Under the pieces are notes generated by a model, which worked only from the letters and a program-made list of their open reading frames with translations, was not told where the DNA came from and ran no database searches. From Dendrolimus kikuchii (Eukaryota > Arthropoda > Insecta > Lepidoptera > Lasiocampidae): a DNA stretch of 64,000 nt. Below, one piece after another: positions 42,401 to 52,685 of this stretch (positions within the stretch are counted from its first letter, which is position 1; every line of letters begins with the position of its first letter). The position numbers and the translations under genes are program-made. Location: NCBI GenBank assembly GCA_019925095.2, contig CM034388.1:28712934-28776933 (forward strand). The letters run 5' to 3'.

Positions 42401-42534
42401 TAATATGTATAGCCTCCTTGGTTTTCGCAGAGTTCTCCACAATCTGATAAGTGGGTTTCAGTTAGTGCAGCTATATCAATGTTGTACTTGTCCAGTTCTC
42501 GAGCAATAAGAGCTGTCTTCCGTTCTGGACACAT
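39412..42534 (-). CDS. LINE endonuclease/reverse transcriptase, 1,040 aa
   Basis: Multifunctional retrotransposon protein. N-terminal AP-type endonuclease: TETHL (Glu26), GDFNARVG (136-143), WMHPRSKHWHLIDY and TDHRL, all retained. Middle: reverse transcriptase with GFRPGRGTVDA, DLEKAFDRVPR, VTSGVKQGCVMAP and catalytic YADD at 721-724. C-terminal: LYATETW, then WCGHVVRM, and a final C2H2-type finger YCAPC...HLCSH (C-x2-C-x12-H-x3-H). The first ATG (42534) lies after the endonuclease motif NVRTL. The frame is open upstream to a TAG at 42694-42696, adding ~53 codons (ending NVRTLLDSPTN) but no ATG. So either initiation is unusual or the true start was lost. The clade is uncertain: RTE/CR1-like by recall of similar animal proteins. 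It uses target-primed reverse transcription in the nucleus. Confidence 0.9.
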   Translation of the reverse strand: MCPERKTALIARELDKYNIDIAALTETHLSDCGELCENQGGYTYYWIGKPSTERASSGVGFAIKTSLAQSLTEKPKGITDRLMTLKLHTSANKFLHLITAYSPTMMYSDEAKFQFYDDLRSVLQGIPANDKIVLMGDFNARVGTEHNIWKDVLGRHGVGKCNSNGELLLSLCAEFNLSITNTYFRLSEKYKTSWMHPRSKHWHLIDYIIVRRADLKDVLITRAMRGALGWTDHRLIRSKVCLYYKPPRRAKHIVPTRMAFAKLVNSETVQKCFHSEFSTKTFEKEVSIEKHWHNLSQLLYDVAQRVVGKTSKKNQDWFDESDLEIMKLINNSRRVLQDPSSTAQQKALQHELKSKVRELKDRWWTMKALELQHLADTKQSGLFFESLKSIFGPKYKKISPIYNRDKSRQLTDHNEVLNRWSEHFSDILNPPSHGVDLAYIDSLEALPISSELDKEPTFEEFVSAVNKLKNGKATGLDTLPAELYKYGGECVQKSLFELITRIWQSGVVPQEWKDATICKLYKGKGDSSDCGSYRGIALLSAAGKVLAHIINQRLSALSERILSESQCGFRPGRGTVDAIFVVKQLQEKCLEQHRSLNMCFVDLEKAFDRVPRSALWTVLSKAGCPDKLLLLIRQFHDGMTARVQHENDLTSHISVTSGVKQGCVMAPTLFAVYFAAVLKHSYNEPIGQIILSVRCGKSVFDLSRFRAKRSVQELSLLDVLYADDVCLMANDVSSLQMFLDNLDRSCRRFGLVISVSKSQVLKQPARGTTSDPTPIYLGGRTLEEVSSFKYLGSSVRTDNKLETEISSRIARAAASFGKLRHRVWDSHDIRLRTKISVYKAIILPILLYATETWCLYKADIGRLDSFHIKCLRSILHVKWQDRISSTEVLRRTKLSGVEAMLIQRQLRWCGHVVRMKDTRMPKAVFYSQLKDGKRKSGGQFLRYRDVLKRHLSACDIPSDGWEDLALQRREWRNSIDKAVAAFETQRVEHSDEQRLIKKNRPKIAYNYTYDSSGRLYCAPCKRLFKTKFGFASHLCSHSRT

Positions 42535-42696
42535 GTTGGTGGGACTGTCCAGCAGGGTCCTAACATTCCATGTTGCAAAATTAAAGGTCTTTCGTTGTGA
42601 GAATCTAATATTTTTCTTTATAGTATCTTTTCGACCGCGATTAAGTCGGTGCCCGTTGGCCGCGGTTTGTCTTCGGGGAATGGGAGAAACGGACTA

Positions 42697-43435
42697 TGTT
42701 TAGGCCACCTTTTCTAGGCCCCTCCTCTGTGCAGAGGTAAGCAGAGCGATACTAAATAGGGCTGCTTAGTCGTCAAATGTGCTGCCGAACCCGTTTTCCC
42801 GTTTCAGTCGAATCCAGGAGCGACCCCTTGCATTTGACCGCCTAATGTGCAGAGAGATAGCTAGGAGCAGAACACACCGTAGTCCCAACTCCCACCACCA
42901 TCACTCCATCGCCATAGGTCTTTTTGCTCAATATCCAGAAATTATGCCAAGGTTCATCTGCGCGTGAATAGATTTAAGTGAGTAAGCAGTTGCGCTGGTA
43001 CAAACCCACTCTCTCGTCCATTTATCAGAGTCCGATGGCCCGGTTGACCGGTACGACCGGTAGATAGAAGGATGCAGTGATATGGCCACCAGCTACTAAA
43101 AGGGTCCTAGCTGATGCCCTTATAGGCACATCACATCACCTTGCTGCATCGCCGCGGTCACCGATAGCGTTTGTCTATCGACTGTGCTCGCTTTCCGCGC
43201 CGTAACAGACTTCATGTACTTCAGGGGGACCTCCCATAGACTAGCTGTGATCAAAGAGGTGATCACAGCCCCCTCCATTAGGTTTAGCCCACGCAATGAC
43301 GTGGTTACCGGGGTGTGGCCGCTGCGCACACAACAGCTACGAGGAGCCACTAATGGAGAGATTGTGGTTAGCTGAGCTGTGAGTCAATTAGTAACTACAA
43401 CTCAAGGTCTAGACCACTACACCCCACTCATAGAT
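42697..43435 (-). promoter_or_regulatory. 5' region of the LINE (probable internal promoter/UTR)
   Basis: About 740 bp, GC-richer than the surroundings, lying between the ORF's upstream stops and the 5' insertion junction. LINE promoters are normally internal and would lie here. Only chance frames (such as 43120-43350 on the - strand). No specific promoter element identified. Confidence 0.45.
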
Positions 43436-43736
43436 TACGAACTGTAGTACACACATCTTGCCTCGCTTGTGCTTATCGCTGAATCGATACAATATGGCTG
43501 CCCGACTGCACAGACCGAATTTCTTAGAATTAATTCGACACACCATGTCATACACACATGGCTAAAAACTGCCATAAAAGATTACAATACACAATGGGCT
43601 ATTTTTCCAAAAAAAAATTTAAACACGAAGTAAACAAAAGAAGACGGTCATAAAAGCGCTTCAATGTTATTAGCACAAACACCGACGGGTAATAAATGTG
43701 CTTTCTTTACGAATGCAGGTGGCCGAAATTGTAACA
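43436..43736 (-). repeat. solo LTR, 5' part (on - strand)
   Basis: On the - strand it starts TGTTACAATTTCGG. About 235 bp match the LTR fragment at 889-1123. Together with 39230-39366 it makes a ~425 bp LTR, TGTTAC...GTAACA, flanked by ATAT. No internal LTR-element sequence remains. Confidence 0.65.
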
Positions 43737-43740
43737 ATAT

Positions 43741-43905
43741 AACTCTCACTGAGAGTTGCAGATACGTGTCTACGCAGGTCGCATCCCACACCAGAAGCTT
43801 GCCGCCAGGGAATTAGAGTCATTCCGTCAGGACTCCTACCATCGTCACGTGCAATACCCTTCGGCTCCAATAAAGCCGGCACCTTAGCGGGGGCAAGCGC
43901 CCTAT
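43741..43905 (-). pseudogene. family R LINE C-terminal domain, 5' half (copy d)
   Basis: - strand codes VPALLEPKGIARDDGRSPDG, MTLIPWRQ and, with a small frameshift, LVWDATCVDT. It continues at 39229 on the other side of the nested insertion. 5'-truncated at ~43905. Confidence 0.7.
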
Positions 43906-44124
43906 TTTAATTCACAATTTTTAACAAACTAAATTACCTCAAAACATTAAAGGTCTTATTCAAATTGAAATTGAGTTAGAGTGAGTTTGTAGGCTTCTTT
44001 AAAGCTTTTAAAGAACGTCACAAAATTACTCTAACTGAATACGAATAAAACCGTTATACTCCAACTAAAAGTAATACTAAATACAAATAAGAGACAGACT
44101 AACACTATATAGAAAACAACAAAA

Positions 44125-44235
44125 CAGATCGCTTTAAGCGATAAGGCCGCCCTTTGTTTGTATTTATTGTACTTAGTTTTAAGAACGTAGTTTTAATTTT
44201 TGGTGAACAATAAAGTGTTTTCATTCATTCATTGG
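44125..44235 (+). repeat. CR1-like LINE 3' terminus (copy C6)
   Basis: Stem ATCGCT/AGCGAT (44128-44133 with 44137-44142), AAGGCCGCC, GGTGAACAATAAAGTG and a (TTCA)n tail. Only the last ~110 bp of the LINE were copied, giving a clean view of its 3' end. Confidence 0.75.
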
Positions 44236-45282
44236 TGTATGCATTATGTAGCAGCAATCGATGGTAGGTGTCAGTGATTGTTGGTTGACGACTTTTCATC
44301 GATGGTGTGGAGTATGCTGGATTATTTGATAATTTATCCGTTATTATCAAGTTACTGAACAGTTAAAAAACATGTTGTGTTAAATATGTAAAGTTTTATG
44401 CAATTTGAATTCATTAATTATTTTTACTTTTTAAAAATTGGTAGTTATTAATTGGAAACAAAGAGAATCTATTCAGCTTTTCTACTTTATAAATCCATTT
44501 CAAATGAAACATTCCTTTTTCAAAAATCTTGAGCAATGTAGTGTAAAAAGATATTGCCATTAATTTTTATCAGGCGTTAAACAAACTAATTATTTTAGGG
44601 GTTTCATAAAAGATTGTAGAAATACATGCAATACACAAATAAATAATTAAACGTATCATTCATAAAGCTAATGAAGCAATGACAATGTTTTAATGCGGCA
44701 AAACCACATCGATTATGAAAAGCCAGTTTGATAGAGACTATTGACCGCACAACAATATTGAATGTTATGTGTTAACAGTTACTTATGAATTTATTCTGAA
44801 ACGCATTTGACTTTAAGGCAATTGGTTTTATACACACTAACTGTATTAAAAAATTCTTATGATTATTTCTCTTTTTTCTTTATGTAATGAATTATGATAA
44901 CGTTATACCGGGTTATGAACATGCCGTGGAACGGATTGAGTATTACTATGTATTACCCTATTCACACTACACCGAGCCATTAAGTGTCGGACGATAAATA
45001 CGGAAGACCCGGTTTCCTGACTCGGTGTCGACACGCTATCACGTAAGTCATTTAATTATATAAGTGTTTTATATATACTTATTCTATTTCTATATATATA
45101 AGTATATAAAAAAATAGAACGCATTTTAATTTACTTTAGACATGGGAATTTTAATGCAGATAAAAGTAATATTGATTAGCAACTGAAAAGAATTGATATT
45201 GATATTTCATAAAAATCGATTATTGTACAGATTTTTGACTCAGAATAATATTATTAATAATAAGCCAAACCATAAGAGCTAA
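44236..45282. other. AT-rich sequence, nothing recognised
   Basis: No ORF above chance, no repeat termini identified. Confidence 0.35.
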
Positions 45283-45790
45283 GCCTCAAGCTCCAGGGGT
45301 GGAAGTGATAAATGGCATCACGTCAGAAGTAGCTAAGGTGAACCTGCAACTCACCTCTCTACACCCCTTAGCCACTCACACCCATGTTGCCCCTACATTC
45401 TATGGCATTTTTAGGGGCCCATGCAGGGAGTGGCGAGTCACCGTCTGCCCATTTTTCCATGTTCCCCGAACATTGCGACTGGCTGACGCCATAGTCCCCA
45501 TATTCCCAGAGCCCTTTTATCACTAGCAGTTCACCCTAATAGCCCGGTACTTTTTTCTCATTTCCCACAATAGTCCTACACTGGCCGGGGCTTGTCCTTG
45601 GGTGCATCACTATATTTTGTAGACAGGGATAATCGCCAGTCAGTGTCACGTCACATTTACATTAAATTTATCACGGGGCCTCTACGTGTTGGCCTTCCTG
45701 CCATGGCCCCACGCAAGCCTACCAAATGTCCTTGCCATTTTTATGGCCCGTGGTCTCAAAAGACAGCCAAACCATAAAATCCAAAAATAA
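45283..45790 (+). repeat. family V repeat, copy 1
   Basis: Shares, in order, CCACTCACACCCATGTTGCC, TTTCCATGTTCCCCGAA, CACAATAGTCCTACACTGGC, TAGACAGGGATAATCGCC and CACGTCACATTTA with 45925-46360. The 3' part matches 26794-26993 inverted. Two short frames here are chance. Probably the non-coding end of a retroposon. Confidence 0.65.
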
Positions 45791-45924
45791 TCACAATAAT
45801 AATATACTTCTGTATGTAGAATAAAATCTGACAGCTGTCACTGTCAGATTAGATTTGGAATACTGTAAGCTGATCAGGTTTGTTTTATTTTTAATTTAAT
45901 AAAAATGTATCTTTAACTTAACTT

Positions 45925-46360
45925 AAGCTTCGGTGAAGCTGCAGCCCACCTCTCGACACCCCTTAGCCACTCACACCCATGTTGCCTCCGTCTTCTATGG
46001 CATTTTTTGGGGCCCATGCTGAGAGTGGCGAATCACCGTCTGCCCATTTTTCCATGTTCCCCGAATATTGCGATGGGCGACGGCATAGTCCCCATATTCC
46101 TAGATCCGTAGTACCACTAGCAGTTCACCCGAATAGCCCACTACTTTTTGTTCCCATTTCCCACAATAGTCCTACACTGGCTGAGGCTTGTGCTTGGTTG
46201 CATTATATATGATGTAGACAGGGATAATCGCCGGTCAGTGTCACGCCACATTTAAATTAGATTTGTCAAGGGGCCTCTACGTGTTGGCCTTCCCTTGTCC
46301 CCACGCAATCCCTTCTAAAGTCCGGACCATTTTTAAGACCCGTGATCTTCAAATACATAG
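45925..46360 (+). repeat. family V repeat, copy 2
   Basis: Second direct copy 135 bp downstream of copy 1, ~85% similar by eye, missing the first ~75 bp. The two may be a local duplication or separate insertions. Confidence 0.65.
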
Positions 46361-46715
46361 AACTATAATATAACTTAATAAAATACAAAACTAATAAAAC
46401 AAAAACCTTATTTTTTGTGGGTGATTTGAAAAAGGTCTCTAATTTGACACATTTTCATAATATTTTATTGGAAAAAAAAGTCTAGAGTTTGTAGGAACGT
46501 TGCCTAAAATAAATGAAGCTACTGTTGTAAAACTACAGAGAATGTTTACGTAATTTTTATATATATCGACTCTATGGTTTTCAGTAGCTTTTGTTCATTC
46601 ACGGGGTTGAGCGCGAGCATGTAGTGCGGTGGTAATTTCACTGTTACCATTGTTAGTACAAAAAGAAGAGCTGAATACCAATTTTGATACTTTAGTATAC
46701 GTGTTTATAGACAGA

Positions 46716-46860
46716 TAGATAAACTCTTTATTGTACACCGAAGCAGATACAAGTAAATGAGAAGGAACATACATCTTACAACAGGCGGCGTTATAGCTAA
46801 AAGCGATCCCTTATTGACAGCACTTAGCTAAGATTGATGGTCTTGAAATATTAATATTAG
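46716..46860 (-). repeat. CR1-like LINE 3' UTR fragment (copy C7)
   Basis: AACTCTTTATTGTACACC terminus and GGCGGC / AGCTAAAAGCGATCCC remnant of the stem-loop. A (GATA)n-like flank stands at the left. Confidence 0.6.
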
Positions 46861-47878
46861 TCTATTTTAAAACTTGAGCTTATATATTCACACATTTTTA
46901 TGTTAATATACCTAACTAAATAATCTATTTAAAAATATTAATAGTAACATTCTACAATAGTATCACATATAAATATTGCAAAAGTAATTATATTACCACC
47001 ACTGGGGTTCATTTTAGCATGGCAAAATTTGATTTTAATTTGATAATTTGTTTCCACTTCAAAAGCTTTGTAAAGGAAAATCAATGAAATGTTAATAAAT
47101 TTAATAAAGATGATTTTGGCTCCCGTAAAACGAACTGTAATAAATGAACAAATAATTATTTGCCCTTAAAAATCCGGCCGTTTGGTTTTGGGTAATTTGA
47201 TGTGCTCATTCGAAAAGAGTGCTAACGAAGGAACATTTACATCAATAAAATTAATGTATCTGTCTGTAATTTCAAAGTTAATGTCAAAATTGAGTGAAAA
47301 CGACTAAATACCATGCCTAAGCGTAAAAGACCAGTTTTATGATTTTTGTCTGTCAATATTTTTGAAAGTTTATCTAGCATATACTTCGAAACGGCTCAAC
47401 AAATTTTAATTAAAATAAAAAGGAATAAAACGGAAATTTTGTTTCAATTTTTTGTGTATTTTGCATTTGTATAACTAGCAGAGTTTCGAAGATATGAATA
47501 TAAAGCCAAAGTCCCGTGCGGTAGAAGTAGTGGGCATACCTGCTCTGTAACTATAAATATATTTTTATATTTATTTAAAGTATCAAACCCTTTTAGTCAA
47601 GTTAACCAACCCCTATCAGTATTGGAAAAATTCTAGCCAGTGTCAGTGAAAACAAAGTTAATAAGTCAGTAGGAAATAGTTGTGCCGATGATGCGGTCGC
47701 CGCCGCACGGCCTACCGGTTCAAATCCCGATTGGTGACGTCACAACACATCGTACACATTCATTTGTATATAGTTTTCAATTATACTAAGTACAATTTCA
47801 ATGTTGTATTAACTGAATAGAAAGCTCTATTGAAGGGTGAGTACTTGAAGCAAGAAAGAGTAATATTTAGTACTACTA
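46861..47878. other. unassigned intergenic sequence
   Basis: AT-rich. A tRNA-like box B word (GGTTCAAATCCCG, ~47718) stands alone without a foldable tRNA. No gene. Confidence 0.35.
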
Positions 47879-48178
47879 TTTTTTTTTATTCCATGAGTCC
47901 AGCAAACAGGCAGACGGCCCCCTGGTGGAAAGTGGTTACCATTGCCTATGGAGATTTCTAATACCAAAGGTGCTACTAATCCCCTGCTGCTCTTTAAAGG
48001 GAGACTGGAACCTGGCCACTAATGCCGGAACACAACCCAAGGTTGTTATGGCGGCATACTTTAGACCAGGGGTGGTAGCCATCCAGACGGGAAAATGCCC
48101 TTGGGTTGTTTTGTCTCCTCTTACGACAGTCCGCCCGGCCGCAGGAAGTTATATTCTTTGTCCGTTCCTGCACGGATA
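47879..48178 (-). repeat. family A repeat (A18)
   Basis: Full-length inverted copy with a small deletion (CCTACCACCTGGCT lost after AAATGCCC). TTTTTTATTCCATGAG to CCTGCACGGATA. Confidence 0.8.
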
Positions 48179-48839
48179 GATACTATCCATGGAAGAAGAA
48201 TAGTTATTGTCGGTTCCCTTCACCAACAGTTCATTTACCTCACTATCTGTCAGTTTGACATAAGCTCCTTACAAAAATAATGTCAAAATTCAACCGATGG
48301 TAAGGCAAATAAGGTGCTATCCACAAATAACGTCACACGAATTTCATAATTTTTTGACCCCTCCCGGGTCTTTGTCATAACTGGTCACATTAGTGAGACT
48401 CGTACCTTCCTAGTGTAACATCACGTTTTGCAATTTTAGATCAGGTATTATTAAATTAAAACAGCAGTTCCGTAATTAGTTTCATATCCATTTAAATTAT
48501 TTTTTAGATTAATTTGATACAGAAAGAGTTGGAAATATTTTTGAGGCTTTCGTTAATAGTTCAAATATCGTTTTTTAAAGCTTAAATATTTATTTATATT
48601 CGATTTTGAAATTTGATGTCACAAAATGTAGGACCTCTCCCACGCCTTGTCACACAAAGTCACACTTCGCCGAAGCTTGCTTAAGCCTTGTAACCTTTAA
48701 TTAATAAACGCAGAAAGCATACGCAATGCCTCGTACGAGAATTTGCGCAATTATTGCGTGGAACGTTATTGCTATAATATATTTGACAGGCGTTCCCGTG
48801 CCCACTTTGTTGGGCGTAAAACATTTTTAATTATTTACT

Positions 48840-48933
48840 TGTGAAACAATTTTCAAAATCGGATCTGTAGTACTGGAGATAACCCCGAACATGCAAACTC
48901 ACAAACATTACCTCTTTATAATATTAGTATAGA
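48840..48933 (-). mobile_element. Helitron family Ha fragment
   Basis: Right end CCTCTTTATAATATTAGTAT followed by AGA|T is the inverted TC-end of the Helitrons at 49635 and 53812. The CTAG end is not found, so it is a 3'-truncated copy. Confidence 0.6.
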
Positions 48934-49049
48934 TGTAGATATCAACATAATAAGAAAAAATCTTAAAACCACTCTCATCTTTTTACAATCGGGGGCCAAT
49001 AATATGTGAACCCGTCTTTTTTTATTAATGGTTATAGAGTTCTCTGTGG

Positions 49050-49275
49050 CGGAGGGTAGTCGGCCTCTGTGGTTGATCGGGCTAAGCCTATGACGGTTTA
49101 TGTGCAACGCAGAAGTTCCGGGTTTGATTGCTGCTAATTTCGGAAACGATTTTTCTCCGTTATTTATGGTCTGAGTGTCTGGAATCGGCCCCAGAGTAGT
49201 CCATTGTATATTACCCGTAACACAAGCGTAACTTGCTTAATTTGGGGATATAAAATATGTGTGTTTGTCTGCCTA
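49050..49275 (+). mobile_element. tRNA-derived SINE
   Basis: GTAGTCGGCCTCTGTGGTTG head and box-B-like GGGTTTGATTGC (49120-49131), then a body ending in GTATATTACCCGTAACACA. The body's 3' part recurs at 20694-20785. Confidence 0.6.
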
Positions 49276-49634
49276 TATTGATATGAAAATATTTATTTCT
49301 TAAGACATACATGCATATGTAGTCAGTTTCTGGAATCTTCTTTTAAGCAAATTTTACTTGTATCAGAAGATCCCGCTCTTCCATACCTTAAATATCACAT
49401 TGTATTTAAGAGTTTCTAAAATATTTTGACTTGACACTGATATTAAAAATATTTCATTATAAATTGTATAATTGTATTGTAAATAAAGTCAGTGTCCTTA
49501 ATTTTCATTAAGTACAAAACATACTAATCATAGCAAAATATTAAATTACATTAATATATTGAATTACTACAAAAATAGTTACTACACTTAAATATATTCA
49601 TTAAGTACAGAAGACATACATAGAGTTATTATAA

Positions 49635-50223
49635 TCTATACTAATATTATAAAGAGGTAAAGTTTGTGGATTTGTGACGTTGTAGGGGGTAATCTCTGGA
49701 TCTACTAAACCAATTTTAAAAATTATTTTACTGTTCTGAAGCTACGTTAACAGGGAGTGGCTCATAGGCTATATAATATACTAGTATTGGTCCCTTCATA
49801 GGTAACTTACATCAATTTAAGGCCCAAATTAAAAAATGTTGTAATTTAGAATGACCCAATGACTTTTAGAATAATGACAACCTTTTTTTTAATACTTTTT
49901 TTTTTAATCTCTATTTTGTTAGTAATTATTGTGACATTTTTTTTTCAATTTTATTAAATATTAATCTAATGCAAATTAAATTGACATTTTATTATTATTT
50001 TTTTTTTTTTTTTTGTAATTAAGTATTTGGGCCAATTTTTTATTTTTATTATATAAATTATTTTTTAGTGGAAACTTGATTGATATATGTATTAATTTTG
50101 TGTTTTATATTTAAGAATATTAATTATTGTATGTTTCCCAAACAAATTAAATAAATAAATAACATGTCGCTATATACCACGGGAGCGGGACAGAGCGCGG
50201 GTGAAACCGCGCCGGGCCTCTAG
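49635..50223 (+). mobile_element. Helitron-like element, family Ha, carrying repeat Y
   Basis: Starts TC (49635) after A and ends CTAG (50220-50223) before T. The 3' hairpin GCGCGG/CCGCGC (50195-50200 with 50207-50212) lies 7 nt before CTAG. The ~200 bp Helitron body (compare 53812-54012) is split by ~380 bp containing repeat Y (about 49780-50160). Non-autonomous. Confidence 0.8.
49867..50160 (+). repeat. repeat Y, copy 1 (inside a Helitron)
   Basis: AT-rich; shares TTTAGTGGAAACTTGATTG, then ATTGTATGTTTCCCAAAC and a (TAAA)n tail with 54020-54168, and its left part with 53661-53811. The A-rich tail suggests a retroposon. Confidence 0.7.
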
Positions 50224-50694
50224 TATTTAATCATAGAAAATAAGAATGCGTGTGTGTGTGTGTACGCATAATATATAATAGATAGATATACAAAGATAGA
50301 TGGACAAACGGACGTACGGATAAAAATGAAGTTTTAATAATGGTTTTGTTTTTTCCAAAATGGCAACGGAACTCTAAGAAAAGGGAAACCGAACGTAGCG
50401 TCTTAGTTTGTACCAGTTGGTATAATCAGGAAATATCGTTCGCAATCCATCTACAGGGTTACTCGCGGAACGGGGTTAGAGAAACTGTTTTATCCGGGTG
50501 AAATATACCCGGGCATTCGAATACCCGACTCTGGCAGCTTTTATTTTTTTCATTTCGAAATTTAGCAAAGAGCCTTTTAAGTGTATCATTTAGGAAAACC
50601 AAGATCTGTTTTTAAGATTTCGTGGACTGCAATAATCGAAATGGAAACTCTTATAAATATTTCATTGTGTTAGTATGGTGTAAAATTATGAAAA
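50224..50694. other. unassigned intergenic sequence
   Basis: No gene; a short (GT)n run at ~50250. Confidence 0.3.
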
Positions 50695-51287
50695 AAAAAA
50701 AGTTTTTACTTTTGCACAATATCCTTTACAATCCCTGTTCTCCCCCATATTTAAAGGAACTTTTTAGTTTTCTCTATCAATCTCATTCCTGCAATTTGCG
50801 CTCAAATGAAAATCTTTTGTTAACAACACCTGCACACACTTCATCCTTCGTAGGAAATTCTTTTGCCGTACAGGCTGTTCGACTGTGGAACTCCCTCCCC
50901 TTTCCAATCAGACAAGCTAAATCAATGACTACATTTAAACGTATGGTCACTGACCATTATTGGTCTATTAAATAAAAATTGTTGCATTAAATGAATGTAT
51001 CTATTGTTCGTATATATATTTATAATATCATCGTATATCTAATTATATATGTATATCTGTATGTATATATGTATATCTGTATATATAAGTAGATAGTACT
51101 TTATTTATATCTTATTTTATTTTTTTGTAATACACCACCAAAAATCTTATATTGAAATTTCGTTTAAAATCTCCTTAGACACCGGGTTGCCTGGAAGAGA
51201 TCGCTATAAGCGATAAGGCCGCCCATTGTTCTAATGCAAATGTATCCATATCAATTGTCTAGATTTAAGATTATGGTGAACAATAAA
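50695..51287 (+). pseudogene. CR1/L2-like LINE 3' end (copy C8)
   Basis: Frame 50622-50975 reads, from ~50695, NILYNPCSPPYLKELFSFLY, NLRSNENLLLTTPAHTSSFV, NSFAVQAVRLWNSLP, IRQAKSMTTFK, stop. The 3' UTR has the stem ATCGCT/AGCGAT (51200-51205 with 51209-51214), AAGGCCGCC and GGTGAACAATAAAG. The 24 codons before ~50695 are flank. 5'-truncated. Confidence 0.8.
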
Positions 51288-51446
51288 GATGTCAGCAGCT
51301 TTAAGAACAGACGAGCGTGCATGGCAAGAGTTATGAATGTCAAAGAAGCAAGTGAGGTGTGTAAGAATAAGCCTGAATGGCGCTCTGTTGTTCGTGCCTA
51401 CCCCGCAAGGGAACTGGCATGAAGTTATGTATGTATGTATGTATGT
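51288..51446 (+). pseudogene. RTE-like LINE 3' end (copy R-j)
   Basis: Frame to 51422 (FKNRRACMARVMNVKEASEV to YPARELA, stop) and (TATG)n. It sits exactly at the AATAAAG terminus of CR1-like copy C8. Confidence 0.75.
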
Positions 51447-51694
51447 AGTGGACACATAAACGTCATACAAATACTGCCAAATTTCTATCAACGCTAATAA
51501 AAACAAATGAATAGTGAGATACTGGAACCGGCCACTAGAGATCTGAGATATTAAAGCAAGAAAGAAAGAAAATATTTATTTCTAAATGCGAAATACACAA
51601 GATAACAGAAAACATATTATAGCAGAACAAATAAAAAATCTATCAAAACAGAAATCGACTTCAAGAGAAACTAAACTCCAAGACAAATAAATCC

Positions 51695-52016
51695 TATCCG
51701 TGCAGGAACGGAGAAAGAATACAATTTCCTGAGGCCAGGCGGCTTGTCGTAAGAAGCAACAAAACAATCCACAGCCAGGTGGTAGGGTATTTGCACATCT
51801 GGATGGCTACCACCCCTGGTATAGAGTATGCTGCAGCCATATCAACTTTAAGTTGTGTTCCGGGATTAGTGGCCAGGTCCCAGTGTACCTTTAGAGAGCG
51901 AAAGCACATGAGTAGTACCTGTGGTGTTAAAAATGTCCATAGGCGATGGAAACCGCTCTCCATCAGGTGGGCCGCATGCCTGTCTGCTGAACTCACGGAA
52001 TAAAATGAAAAAAAAA
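51695..52016 (+). repeat. family A repeat (A19), diverged
   Basis: Full-length + copy, TATCCGTGCAGGAACGG to GAATAAAATGAAAAAAAA, with many substitutions. Confidence 0.8.
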
Positions 52017-52139
52017 TCTACAAAATTTTGAAGTCGGTGCGAAGTACAACAATTAAATTGCTATACCTATTTTGCAAATTTGTTGTTTTTTTGTTTTACT
52101 TTACACCGACCTCAAGATGTAGAAATTTATTTTTCACTT

Positions 52140-52488
52140 TTAAGTCTTTCTGTGTCGATACTTTGGCGGCGTCCCATCTTCCAGACACAGCCGTGACAGC
52201 CGGGGCTGCTGCTGCACACCAGGAGGCCCTGAAATGTCGCAAATATGTGTCCATTGGTAGTGGGTACGTATTTGTGGCTTTCGGGGTCGAGACCCTGGGG
52301 CCGTGGGGGCCTGGAGCTCATCACCTCTATCGAGACTCTCAACGCGTCTAATTGAGATCTCGCGTGACCAAAAGGCTAGCTTGCTCCTAGGACAACGCAT
52401 CAGCGTTGCCACCCAACACGGAAATGCGGCCAGCATTTTGGGCACGCTCCCCGCCGACAGCGATTTGGAGTCAATTTTTTATTTATAG
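52140..52488 (+). pseudogene. non-LTR LINE C-terminal domain, family R (copy e)
   Basis: Codes CVDTLAASHLPDTAVTAG, CRKYVSIG, FGVETLGPWGP and, in another frame, QRISVATQHGNAASILGTLP, stop. A 1-bp deletion relative to copy a near 52340 (GAGACTCTCAACGCG) shifts the frame. The 3' flank TTTTTTATTTATAGAT with TTTTGTAGGTGTA is shared with copy a, marking the family's 3' end. Confidence 0.75.
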
Positions 52489-52685
52489 ATTTATGATATT
52501 TTGTAGGTGTAGCTTTATTTATAGTATACCTTTTAATTTACGTATCTAATAATAATGATATGTAACTATCCTGAGGCGGTATTGAATACAACTCAAAAAG
52601 AATCATCAAAATCGTTACATTAACTAGAAAGAAAAATATTTATTTCTAATAGCGACCCCGCAGCATAAAACAGTAGTAACATATA

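Larger units (their letters stand above)
39367..43435 (-). mobile_element. apparently full-length APE-type LINE, 4.07 kb
   Basis: The insert is bounded by the perfect 12-bp duplication ACTCATAGATTA (39355-39366 and 43436-43447). On the - strand it has a ~740 bp GC-rich 5' region, one long ORF, a very short 3' UTR (~45 bp) and a (TA)n tail (39367-39377). This is the layout of a single-ORF LINE with a simple-sequence tail rather than poly(A). No frameshift or internal stop was seen in the ORF, so the insertion is probably young. Confidence 0.85.

Noticed and set aside
45592..45777. Short protein in family V (frame with VDRDNRQSVSRHIYIKF)
   Set aside because: The same peptide appears at 26803-27024 because the DNA repeats; V copies are otherwise non-coding and 5'-truncated.
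47685..47740. tRNA gene or SINE head with GGTTCAAATCCCG
   Set aside because: A box B-like word is present, but no cloverleaf, box A at proper spacing or acceptor stem could be drawn.
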